This document shows positions 40,846-52,170 of a DNA stretch of 64,000 nucleotides, piece by piece. Within the stretch, counting starts at the first letter, position 1. Each line of letters starts with the position of its first letter. The notes beneath the pieces were generated by a model, which was not told the origin of the DNA, searched no databases, and saw nothing but the letters and a program-made list of their open reading frames with translations. The translations under genes were made by a program, and so were the position numbers. Origin of the DNA: Wuchereria bancrofti (lineage: Eukaryota > Nematoda > Chromadorea > Rhabditida > Onchocercidae); assembly GCA_005281725.1 (NCBI GenBank), contig SSBO01000012.1, forward strand, positions 19,109,060 to 19,173,059, given 5' to 3'.

Positions 40846-41040
40846 ATGAATCACCATGAAATTTCTCTTATTAATGAAGACACCAGTTGGACTTTATTCT
40901 ATAAGAGAAAAGGAGAGAAGAGGAGAGAGAGAGAGACAGATGAATGCGGAAACCAAATATCGGATATTTTATATGGTTTATTGGTAGATGGGATGTATAA
41001 AGAGATAAAATTAGATTATTATAAGGAAGAAAATGGTTAG
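40846..41040 (+). CDS. Hypothetical 64-aa ORF or first exon
   Basis: ATG-initiated frame with mixed polar composition (starts MNHHEISLINEDTSW, ends LDYYKEENG), containing a purine-rich GAGA segment that encodes a KRKGEKRRERE-like stretch. Possible donors: GTTAGT at 41037 (phase 1) and GTATAA near 40996 (phase 2). The latter would join in phase to a possible olrn-1 exon at 42663. No upstream acceptor is obvious. It may be chance; not recognised. Confidence 0.2.
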   Translation: MNHHEISLINEDTSWTLFYKRKGEKRRERETDECGNQISDILYGLLVDGMYKEIKLDYYKEENG

Positions 41041-41675
41041 TAAAAATTTTAGTAATTAATAATTTTGGTAGTATGTCAAATGCTCTTTTATATTACTTCC
41101 GATTAACATAAAAAAGATTTTTTCTCTTATTTCCATATTCATCCACACATATGTACCTAAAAGTTTATGGTACTAAAAAAGGAATTGAAGTATTTAAAAT
41201 TTAAATATCATATGATCACTATGACTAAATGACTTATGAAATATCACTAACCAATGATCCAATATTTAATCAGCGATAACTTTTATCCTTTTAATTTAAT
41301 ACTAGGAAAGAAGTGATACTTTTATTGAATGACATTTTGATGATCAAGTGGTAAGCTAGAAATTATAACTTCATTCTCATGCAATTTAAATATTAACTCT
41401 ACGACTAAAATGCTCCTTTTTTTCGCATATTAAAACTTAAATATTGTTTAACGTTTTGCTCAGTAAAACGAAATATAAATTTTGTTACTGAATACAGCTA
41501 CTATGTCATATCATATATTAATCATTTTGTAATCAAATTAAAATTTGCTCAGAATTTTCTGCTTCTTAATATGTCGTAAATCAAATTTCCATTTAAATTT
41601 TATTAATAAAAAAGAAAAGGAAGAGAAAAACTTTTAATTTAATCAAAATTACACTAAAACCTAACACTAATCTCC

Positions 41676-41889
41676 TCAAATTCGATCAAAAATATTAATA
41701 CTTTCTACTCGCTCGCATATTGCAAAATCATTAATGCTACGACGGAATCCCAATTGCTTAAGCCTAACAGAGGCCAATGTATGGGCCGTTATATCCGGGT
41801 CATCCTCATTTCTCTCATTCTTTTTTCCTTTTTTCCTTATCCTCGTGCTATTAGATATACTTTTGATTTTTGTATTAGTTATGGTATTT
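41676..41889 (-). CDS. Last exon of an unrecognised minus-strand gene (71 aa visible)
   Basis: On the - strand, acceptor CTTTTTTTAAAG is followed by 71 open codons ending at TGA (41676-41678). The exon starts in phase (one base completing a codon) and contains no Met, so an upstream exon at higher coordinates is required. The N-terminal half is basic (RIRKKGKKNERNEDD); the C-terminal half reads LASVRLKQLGFRRSINDF and ends ESINIFDRI. This is the least AT-rich DNA for several kb. The upstream exons would have to lie within or beyond the + strand olrn-1 gene. No family recognised. Confidence 0.45.
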
Positions 41890-42756
41890 CTTTAAAAAAA
41901 GAATTAAGCTTTTCTCAGTAAGCACCAAATTCATTTAACTAATAAATGTGTGTTATCAGTTACTATATTTTAAAATTTATTTAAATTCTGAGATTTCCTT
42001 TCTCATTCATGAATGACAGTATATTTTAATGTTACATCTGTTCAATTTATTGAATTACAAGTATAATCATTCTTATTGCTCTTTTTTCACAATTAAGTAT
42101 TCAAGTCACTTGTGAGAGTAATTTATCTTCAAATTCAACTATCACAATTAGGCATTCAAATAAATGAAATCTTTAGATGGATAATTTTTAATATTTATAT
42201 TTATTTAAAAAAAAATTTTTTTTTCAACTTTTAATATTTGTATTTTGTGTTCTTTTTTAATATTTGATAATTTTTAATATTTGTATTTTTCTATAGTTAG
42301 CTGAAATATACTCTTCTACTTACATTATACTTCATAATGTTGAATTAATATGGATAGCAGTTATTAAATTGTTTAATTTATAACCGACTTCACTTTCTTG
42401 TCTTTTTTTTTCAACCTTTCTTCATTGTTTATCTTCAAAAATGATTTTCTTCAGTTTTTTTTCCAGTTCACTTTTTTCAGTTGATTTGGTGTTTTCAAAT
42501 TTAAAAAATAGGAAATCTTTCCTTTAAAATGAATTTGCGTAAAACACATACTAAATGAACCGGAAGATTCAAGTTTACTTAGTACGTGTTTTAAATATTT
42601 CATTATTCATGGCATTTTCAGTTCGTTCGAACAAAAAAATTTTCTTTACTTGATATTTACAGATTTCTTTACTATGCTGACAATATTGAGGCATCTGTTG
42701 GAATGCCACAACTTGCCTTGTACTAAGAATTTTTTTACTAATGCTCAAGAAATGTG

Positions 42757-45700
42757 ATGGTTCAACGTGTACGCCTACGTTATCGTCAATGTCGGGATTC
42801 AGTCCGTCAAGGACTTCTACCGTTAAAATCGGTAAGCAACATCGTGCTACCACCACAACGACCACTATCACTAAACCGGTTAATTTTTTTGCTCTCTTTC
42901 TTCAATTCCAAATATTTTGACTTTATTTCTCTTCTTAGTAAAAGAAGAAGTTGAAATTGTTAATGAGATGAAAAAAATTGCAGTTGATTTTTTTTTTTTA
43001 ATAATACATTCTTAAACGATTTTTATCACACTAGGGTAAAGTGATGAAACGATGGACTTCAGTTTTGCAAAAAATGATTTCACAACTTATGTATAGAAAT
43101 TCAGTTCTTTGTTTACATTGTCTCGAGTCTTTTTTTTGTCCGAAACATTTCTGAAAGTTTGTCTTTTGTCTTATGTTGCTTATATTTCCTCCCTTTGGTA
43201 CATGTCTCATTTCATCCATTTCTCATTTATTTTATAAATTCATTGATTATCTAGAGACAATTAGACACGAAATTTGGCTCAGATGTCTTGATGTTTTATC
43301 AAAATATAAATGTAAGATTCTCCGTGTTATGGAGGGAACATCCCTGAACAAATTATAATATGAAATCTCAAATTATTCTTGTGACAAATAGCTTTCAATA
43401 GCTATATTTAATAAACGAGAAAGGAATGATGAAGTGAAGCAAACAGTGGATATTTAATTTTCGTATATACAACTTTGATCGGAAATATTTGAATGAATAA
43501 CAAGATATTTTAGTCATAAAAGTTCTCTTTGACATATGAATTTTTTATTAATATCCAAAATTTCGACTGTTTATTTAAACGTCATTAGGAAAGGCTTCAG
43601 AAACTTTTTTCAGGATTTTCTTTTCAAATTTCACAAATTTATTCCAGAGCAGAACAGTTATTACTGTCAACAACATTACAGAGTAACTGCGATTTCTACT
43701 TTACAAACCAGTTCTTGACGGCTAAATCAGTGGGTCAACAAGCTAATGAACTACGACCAAGACCGATCTATGATGTGTTTTTAGGTGGAAGTTGTGGTAA
43801 CACTGTATGGCGAAGAGATTTGGTTAGCGCTATTTTCTGTTTATATCTGTCTCTTTATGTCTAGTCTGAACTATATATTCCTAAGCAGAGCCGGTCCCGG
43901 GAATTACTGTTTGCAACGGAGGTGAGAGATTTCGCTAATGATTGGTGGAACTAAAATTTTGAAACTCCAATGAATTGTAATAAATACTGGTGAAATTTAG
44001 TATGAAAACATATTAAATTATGGAAAACTAAGTTGGTGATTTCCCAACGTCACTACACGTTTATGCATTTTTTGGTTTGCACGTCATGTAACAATATGTT
44101 AAATAATTCGATTAGTTCAATTAATCTGATTTCAAAAAAAATGGAAATTCAAATTAGAAATTTGTTTGTATAAGACTGAATTTCATGCTTCAGGTGATAC
44201 CTTACTTGGAAAAACGCGCTATCAGCTATTATGATCCTCAACGAAGCGTTTGGAATGAACATATGATTAACGAAGAAAGCGTTGCCAAAGAGGTTTTTTT
44301 GTCAACTGAATTTTTCTTCAATATTGAATGGTTTTTCTATAAATGAACTTAGAAGCCTAGAAATTAAATGCAAATACACAGCATATCCAGGCAAATATAC
44401 ATGCTAGATCTGTGTAAGTTAATGTAGGAAATAAGAAAACTGATTGGTTACAGAAAGTTATCTGGTTGCGGGAAAAATAAAAGTATTAGAAAAAAAAAAA
44501 ATAAAAGTGCAGAAAAAATATAGGGGCGAAAAATATTCAGAAATGAATATATTTGATTTCTACAGTCAAAATCTAAACGAAATTTTGTTCCAGAACTCAA
44601 ATCTGTTCTTATTTGTGCTTGATCCAGCAACTGTTAATGCAACATCATTTCTGGAAATCGCCCATTTCGCTGCTCGGAAAGCACCAAAGCTAGTGGTTGT
44701 TTTCTTGGGGCAATCAGAGTGGAAGGAACGAGCGCATCCCGAGGATTTACCTGATAGACAACGTACATGTGATCTTCTTGATGATATACTAACAATGCAT
44801 GATATTCCTGTTTTACAGTCCATTCAGGTTCTCTTTTCCACACCTAAAGTAACGAAATTCCATATTTATTATTTCATGCCATCTTTTACGCCACTTTATC
44901 CGACAATTTATTTCAGAAAATCTTAGTTAATAAAGAAATTAATTTCTCTGTACAATAAACTCGATGTTGTTGAATGGCATAATTTGAAACGCTGCTAAGT
45001 GATATTTTACATTTCAATTTTTGTAATGCAAATACCAAAACGTCTCAATTTTTTTTTTTTTTTTTGCATCTGAAGCACTAACTGCATACATCATTTAATG
45101 GAAATTCATAGCAATATGCTTAATTTTTAATATTTACAGGATGCACTTCGTTACATTGATGAAATTATAATTGGGGAAAAAAGCTGGTCCGAAGCAATGT
45201 CTAATCCGTTTCAAAGGCTTCCATATATGCTCCTACGAGGAAGGCGTACATGTCGGCAATCAGTTAATCACATACGAAATACTTTACGAAATGTTAAAAA
45301 TGGCGTAACAAAGTGGAGGAGATGCAAGTTTCTGTTATTAGGTAATTCCTTTCTGCTAGTACAGATCTTCATAATGAATAAATCTCTACTTTTAATACTC
45401 CATTGTATCTAATCTTAAGTTAAAACAAAAAATTCTATACTATTAAAATTTTGCATTTTTATCACGTAGTTTTTTTCATCAGTTTTTTGTTTTGTTCAAT
45501 TTTTTCTATTAATTGACTTTTTTTTGCAAGGATGAATTTTTGAGAAACAAGAAAAAAAAAGCGAAAGAAAAAAAAAAAACTACTTTTTTATGTTGTTGTT
45601 CAAAATTTTGGGTTTATTTAACGTTTTTCATAAATTTCATTTTTTTGAATAAATGTTCTAGTCTGGCACTTTTTCTGTGGTGAAAAGAAATTCATAGGTT

Positions 45701-48095
45701 CAAGATTAAAACTTGATAGGCCTGAAGCCAAAAGCAATCGAAATTTGATTTTCCTGGCAAAAGCTATCTTATCTACAGTGCTAAGCCGCATTGGTAAATT
45801 ATATTAATGGATATTTAATTTCAGTTGAATTTTTCAGGTTTGTTTGAAATTTTATTATTATTGGCGGTGTATTTCTTCCTGCGTACGCTACCACTTATTC
45901 TCCTACTGATACCATTTCTAGCATTTGATGTTTTCGTGGCGCTTTTCTCAGCTATTTACTATTGCTATAAAATAAATGCAGCTGCACGACGTCGTGCTAA
46001 ACTAGTAAATGCAGCAGCAATATCACTACCAATACCCGGTCATGCCGTTGTGCCTTGTAATATCGTTGCTCAGCAAATTCCGCTCAGTTATTGTTATCAG
46101 TCGATGAATCGTAGTATGCATGCAGCTACAACCTCACTTCCTTCACGTTGTAAGTTCTCTTGCTACAAAAAGAAAAAAAAATCTATAATCGTATTGTAGA
46201 ATATAAAAATGAGTTTAACGATTTAACTATCAGAAAAAATTTAAAAGTGTTGCATTTTTAATTTTAATTACATATGGACAATTCCACCTAGTTCTTTGTG
46301 AAATCCAATTAATATCTGAGTTAGAACAAATTACTGGTTTTACTCAAATCCAAGTTTCTGGCTTCGAAAATTCTGTTGTTTATGAAATTATTTTAATCAC
46401 TAATTCCTTGACCACTTTATTATTGTCTTTTCAACTGTTTTAAATATTAGTAAGATTAAATCAAGTCAGACATAGTAAGCGTTTCATGTTTTACATTATG
46501 ATTGCAAGAGTTCATTTAAAATTTTTGTTCATGTTGATACTATAAATCTGGGGATACTGAAAAATGCAAGCAACATAGTTCGGTTATAGTTCAAGTATAG
46601 TCATTTCCCAATTCATATTAGAAATGGATGAAACCATTGTTTGGTAAAAGGGTCAACATTAAAGCAAAAGAGGAAAGTCGTATTTTTTATCTAACACAAT
46701 TAATAATTACATAGAAAAAAAAGCGAATAAATTTACAGTATTAAAAAAGCGGTCGTATGATAGTGGCAGCAGTGTTACGAATCCATTGAGATGGATAAAT
46801 GCGAATGGATATGATATTTTTCTTGGGTGCAGTTCGAGAAATCGTGTTGATCTTTCCTGGATTAATCATCGTGCTGCACCGCAGTTACAGTTAGTTTTTT
46901 ATTTTTTTCTGCATTTTTGAGACCACAGTTTTCTAAATGTAGAATCTGAAAACTTCCAGTAATTTTAAGAATATTGAGTAGTTCACCGATTCACATTGTA
47001 CAATGACTTTAAAATTTTGAATCCCAAAATTAGATCCGCTATGACTTACAACAGCTCACTGCATTTCTTGCTAATAATACACTGCGTTTTTTGAGATTTT
47101 CTTGAAGGATACTTGTATGTTTTATTGTTGAGACACTACTTTCTGGAGTTGCTGTATGACAGTTTCAAGCAAAACTTAATTTTTTTTCTTTATAGTAGGA
47201 AAGGTTTGTCATTTTGTTCGGAGCTAATGGTGGAAAGGCATAGACGATTGAATACTTTGCATATGACAAGGCACATACTTTATCATATACCATCTTGTGA
47301 AACCATGCTTTCAGGCATGGTTGAGGTATGCTTTTTGGCATAATGTCAAAATTCTAGTTCATGGTACTAAAACGTTGGATCGTAATAATTATCGATCGCT
47401 GAAAAATAAAAATTTTTCAGTGAGAATAAAAAATAAGAGTCTTCTTTATCCGTGAAATTGCAAGCATGTACTAGAATCATTATTTTGATCTTTTATTCAT
47501 TTACCAGTTGCTTCCGTTTTAGGTAGCTTATTTTCTGGGTCATCCAAAGATGAAGCTAACGATTTGTGTGCCAAAACGTGCTAAAATGCTTGTTTGTACA
47601 CCAAACAATGATGATGAATTAAGGAAATATATTGAAAGGCGTAATGAATCATATCGTATGGCATTTTGCTATCTCAGGGATATGGTTGAGAGAAAACATT
47701 GTGAAGTTCGTTTTGTTTTCCCTCTTCTTTTTAAGGAATTGATTTTTCTTTTCACTTGCAATCCATGAGTAGTTATTAGATAAAAATTAAGCCCACTGCT
47801 GGTATTGTGATTTATTACTTCTAAGAAAATGAGCTGCTTCCTGAAATTGATTAAATATGTTGTTATAAGTCGTAGAAATTACAAATTATTTACATATCAA
47901 TCACTACAAATGAGTTTTTCTTGGTAACACTGAATATGTCATTGCGTCCAGATTAAAAATAAATCTGAGTTGTGTTTTTCCAAACAGAAAATAACCATTT
48001 TATCTACATATTATATGCTATGAAATAAATCATTTCAGATTTTCTCCAATTTGGATGATGCTCTCCAGTACGTTATTTCTTGCTCAAAAAAATGA
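42757..48095 (+). CDS. olrn-1: Raw-repeat membrane protein, OLRN-1 homologue
   Basis: Eleven exons: 42757-42878, 43648-43822, 44194-44292, 44594-44827, 45140-45341, 45698-45793, 45838-46149, 46739-46889, 47196-47325, 47523-47705, 48039-48095. They join in phase to 586 residues. Two related modules resemble nucleoside 2-deoxyribosyltransferase-like folds: the first from about residue 82 (DVFLGGSCGNTVWRRD, later FLFVLDPATVNATSFLEIA) to 225, the second from about 438 (DIFLGCSS, later AYFLGHPKMKLTICVP) to 580. Two hydrophobic segments (about 311-352) lie between them. This is the layout of Drosophila Raw and C. elegans OLRN-1, a Raw-repeat membrane protein that acts against calcium-channel signalling in AWC olfactory left-right asymmetry. 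Whether the modules keep catalytic activity cannot be judged. The start is the first in-frame ATG; an upstream extension is possible. A candidate alternative microexon lies at 43889-43921. Confidence 0.82.
43889..43921 (+). CDS. olrn-1: Candidate 33-nt cassette microexon of olrn-1
   Basis: Between exons 2 and 3 of olrn-1, TTCCTAAGCAG precedes an 11-codon open stretch (SRSRELLFATE) followed by donor GTGAGA. Both flanking exons meet in phase 0, so inclusion keeps the frame and adds 11 residues after WRRDL in the first Raw module. The segment contains CCGGTCCCGGG, strikingly GC-rich for this DNA. The skipped form matches the family pattern better, so it would be alternative. Confidence 0.4.
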
Positions 48096-48475
48096 TGCTT
48101 CGTATATATATATATTTTGTAAATTTGTCGTCATATGTTTTATCATCAATGTGCTACTGATTTACACACTAAGAAAAGAAATATTAATGCTGTGATTCAA
48201 TGTGTATGTCATTGTTTACTTAATCTTTTTTTCTAAAAATCATAAGATTTAAAACACGGTCATCTGGAGGTTGACTGTCCACTTCCTTTAAATTTACTGA
48301 ATCGTCCATTACTGTGGAGACAAAGGAAGGACATTGTAGCCTGCTGGTATGAAATGTCCCTGATAATTTCCTAAACTCTTTTAATATTTCATCATTTCTT
48401 AGATCTTTATTGATATTAAGCAGTCTTAGAGATCAAAAAATAACACATAAGAAAAAGGAAAAAGGCTTTTGATTA
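48096..48475 (+). other. 3' region of olrn-1 with a coding-like patch at 48246-48347
   Basis: After the olrn-1 stop, 48246-48347 is GC-richer and open on both strands. On + it reads about 32 codons (includes HLEVDCPLPLNLLNRPLLW) up to donor GTATGA. On - a clean acceptor (CTTTGTCTCCACAG) lies 2 bases before an ATG opening MDDSVNLKEVDSQPPDDR. Neither could be tied to a gene. Confidence 0.3.
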
Positions 48476-49627
48476 ATTCAATTGCAGAAAAAAATGATTT
48501 AATTTACCTATATTGCTTTTTGCAGGGATGAAAGATAAAAACAATTTTTTTAAAAATATTTGTTGCATCATACTTAAGAACAGTTATGACTATGGGTTGC
48601 CCTCAAAATGTGGGGATAAGATTCAGTGAGCAAGGAGTCAAAATAGAAAGTTGATATATGTTGTGTACTTTTCAATTGTGTTAAACATTTACAAAGGGTT
48701 ACATTTCCATAACAATAATAATACTAATAATGATAATATAATACTAATAATAACATGAATAATAGTAATAATAATAGTAGTATTAATAATAGTAATGGTG
48801 ATAATGGCAATAATAATACTGATAATATAATAATAGTAATAATATTAATAATAGTGATAATAATAGTAATAATAATAACAATAATAATAAATAATAACAT
48901 TATATGTGCCTTGAAGAAGAATAGTTGTTGCAACACATTAACGGTTTTTATTTTTTTATTTTTTTTTTTTTTGTTTTCAGTATTTCGTTAGTTTTATAAA
49001 TAGAAAAGAACTGAATCTTTTTTTTTTTTTTTGGTTGAATATGAACTTTTATTATTGCGATATTCCAACTGTTATATCAGTATGATTCGATAATGTGTAT
49101 AACGATTTTAATTTCCCGAAAGTAAGTGCTCCTTTCTCATTTACATTTCTTTTTCTTCCCCAAATTGATATTTGTCAATATCGTAGTTATGATGGTGATA
49201 ATAATTATAATTTCATAAACTGAAGAAAAGGATTGTGTGCTCTTTTTATCCCTTCCATATTTTATTTCCATTCTTCAATTTTCATTTCCTTTTTTGAGCT
49301 TTTGGATTTTTCAACCATTTTTAGAAACAAGACACAAGAAAATGTTAAAAAGGGACTGCAAAAACACTTTCTTTATTTCTTCTGTTTTGTAGTGTTATAT
49401 TTTCAAATCTTTCTTATTTTTCTCTTTTGCAAAATTGTTTTTATGATATTTATGTATTTTTCAAAACACTTTCCGAAAATGACGAATAGTTTATAAATTA
49501 ATTAATGGTTTTCCAAACTAACGACGAAATTTTCAGGAAATTTTCTATGCAAATTTTGGATTCTTTAACATTTTTGACAAGAACTTTAGAAAAAGAATTA
49601 TTAAAAAAAGATTACGAAAGCATTTCT
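48476..49627 (+). repeat. Direct repeat D, copy 1 (about 1.15 kb, ends at an assembly gap)
   Basis: Near-identical to 49629-50764. The main length differences are in an AAT microsatellite (48714-48898 against 49870-50052) and T-runs. Identical small frames in the two copies (49233-49496 and 50370-50633) reflect the duplication, not a gene family. Confidence 0.92.
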
Positions 49628-49628
49628 N
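49628..49628. other. Assembly gap (single N)
   Basis: One undetermined base at the junction of direct repeat D. Confidence 0.95.
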
Positions 49629-50764
49629 ATTCAATTGCAGAAAAAAATGATTTAATTTACTTATATTGCTTTTTGCAGGGATGAAAGATAAAAACGATTT
49701 TTTTAAAAATATTTGTTGCATTATACTTAAGAACAGTTATGACTATGGGTTGCTCTCAGAACAAATGTGAAGATAAGATTCAGTGAGCAAGGAGTCAAAA
49801 TAGAAAGTTGATATATGTTGTGTACTTTTCAGTTGTGTTAAACATTTACAAAGGGTTACATTTCCATAACAATAATAATACTAATAATGATAATATAATA
49901 CTAATAATAACATGAATAATAGTAATAGTAGTGTTAATAATAGTAATGGTGATAATGGCAATAATAATAATAATACTGATAATATAATAATAGTAATAAT
50001 ATTAATAATAGTGATAATAATAGTAATAATAATAACAATAATAATAATAACATTGTATGTGCCTTGAAGAAGAATAGTTGTTGCAACACATTAACGGTTT
50101 TTATTTTTTTTTTTGTTTTCAGTATTTCGTTAGTTTTATAAATAGAAAAGAATTGAATCTTTTTTTTTTGTTTGAATATGAACTTTTATTATTGCGATAT
50201 TCCAACTGTTATATCAATATGATGCGATAATGTGTATAACGATTTTAATTTCTCGAAAGTAAGTGCTCCTTTCTCATTTGCATTTTTTTTCCCCAAATTG
50301 ATGTTTGTCAATAATCGTAGTCTCATAACTGGTGGTACTAATTATAATTTCATAAACTGAAGAAAAGGATTGTGTGCTCTTTTTATCCCTTCCATATTTT
50401 ATTTCCATTCTTCAATTTTCATTTCCTTTTTTGAGCTTTTGGATTTTTCAACCATTTTTAGAAACAAGACACAAGAAAATGTTAAAAAGGGACTGCAAAA
50501 ACACTTTCTTTATTTCTTCTGTTTTGTAGTGTTATATTTTCAAATCTTTCTTATTTTTCTCTTTTGCAAAATTGTTTTTATGATATTTATGTATTTTTCA
50601 AAACACTTTCCGAAAATGACGAATAGTTTATAAATTAATTAATGGTTTTCCAAACTAACGACGAAATTTTCAGGAAATTTTCTATGCAAATTTTGGATTC
50701 TTTAACATTTTTGACAAGAACTTTAGAAAAAGAATTATTAAAAAAAGATTACGAAAGCATTTCT
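49629..50764 (+). repeat. Direct repeat D, copy 2
   Basis: Second copy of 48476-49627. Both begin ATTCAATTGCAGAAAAAAATG and end TACGAAAGCATTTCT. Confidence 0.92.
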
Positions 50765-52140
50765 CTTATTTCTGCTATCCTTTTTGAATGATTACATATT
50801 AACACACGTGATATTGATGCAATAATTGTTGCGCTGATATGCTGTATGATATGATGTGATATGATGTTAACTTTACTTATATTTGTACAGGTTTCTGTGT
50901 TTGATATGCAGGAATTTTCCAGATAAATAGAGAAGCTTCCGTAATTATTTACAAAGAGTGTTGCAGTTCCTAGAAACTAAAACTTTCAAAGATTTGTGAA
51001 TTCGTAAACTCTCCGAAATATGCAACAGTTTCAATCAAAGAGCTTTTAAGGCTTGAAATGTCATTAATTCCTCTTTCTCTCTTCCTCATTTTCTTTTTCC
51101 CACTGTTATACTCAGCATAACAGAGTTCATTTACAAGAAGAGATGAAGGAATTGAAAGTGTTCAGAAATAAATTTTTTCTTTTTTTATAAGTATAACTTC
51201 AAATGTTTCCGGTTACCATCAGATATAATTTAAAATATTTGTGGTCAATGTTTTCGATTATCATCAAAGCATCTTCATTCTTCAATGGGATCTTCAATAA
51301 GGGAAAGAATTATTCTTAATAAACGATTATCATTTTTCATGTCAAATTGACAGTATAACACGATTGTATGCCACGAAGGAAAAATCATAGCACCATATGC
51401 GTGACATTCTCGCATAAACTATACTATCAGCACTAAAGCAGAATGATGTGTAACTTCTTCGTTTTTTCTAGCTATGACTCAATTTCTTCATTTCAAAAAA
51501 AAATAAAATCATTTAGTAATTTTAAAAGTCTTACGACTATTTTTCTGATGATATTTTTGTTATTCAGAAATATTATAATGAAAGCAAAATTTTAAATGCC
51601 TATAAGATTTAGGCTTTCAGGACTTGAGAACTAACATTAGTGTTAAAACATATAAGCTCATTTGCGAATATTAATATCATATCAGTGTTGTATACGACAT
51701 GTGATAGTTTTATATTTTGACATAATGCATAATACACATCTTTTACCTAATTATCTTATATTTAATTTGTTAGCTTGGTTTAAGTTAATCAAATGTTTGC
51801 TAATGATGATCAACTGTTGGACAATGATAATGATAAGAAATGAATTCAAAATTTTCATTAAAAAGAACAAGGGCGACAAATCCCTGTAGTTTGAGCGATG
51901 AATTTCCATGAGATCGAATTATTAAACATTTCCAACTTATAAATTACTTCACATTTCATTATAAATTTAACTTTATGTTTTCACGTAAACTTTACAGTTG
52001 CAATAAATAATCATTCCTGCGATCCTATTTCCATATAATCGCACAAAAACAAAATATTTAGAAATATTAACCAACTAAACCACTCAATCGCCATTTATCA
52101 CTCTATCAACGTACATTGAAACCAAATAATTGTATTTGGT
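50765..52140. other. Intergenic DNA upstream of the KAT locus
   Basis: No exon with paired splice signals is seen. Frames such as 51662-51889 lack splice or composition support. Confidence 0.4.
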
Positions 52141-52149
52141 CTCTTTCAG
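52141..52149 (+). promoter_or_regulatory. Probable trans-splice acceptor of the KAT locus
   Basis: CTCTTTCAG is a strong acceptor 21 bases before the ATG at 52171, with no coding exon upstream. Typical of an SL1 addition site; inferred. Confidence 0.45.
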
Positions 52150-52170
52150 TTGTAGCAGAAGTCATTTCCT

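Noticed and set aside
43031..43219. 62-aa minus-strand frame inside an olrn-1 intron
   Set aside because: No acceptor or donor gives it a partner exon; only weak composition support.
43257..43311. Open 18-codon stretch (TIRHEIWLRCLDVLSKYK) that first seemed an olrn-1 exon
   Set aside because: Joining 42757-42878 directly to 43648-43822 uses a better acceptor (TTTATTCCAG), keeps phase and retains the coding-like PPQRPLSLN and LLLSTTLQSNCDFYF segments, so this stretch is not needed.
44444..44593. Upstream part of the long frame covering the fourth olrn-1 exon
   Set aside because: It precedes the acceptor TTTTGTTCCAG at 44593 and is Lys-rich intron read-through; the exon starts at 44594.
49233..50633. 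Two identical 87-aa frames suggesting a duplicated gene
   Set aside because: They lie in the two copies of gap-flanking repeat D, begin at a non-ATG codon and are Phe-rich; assembly duplication explains them.
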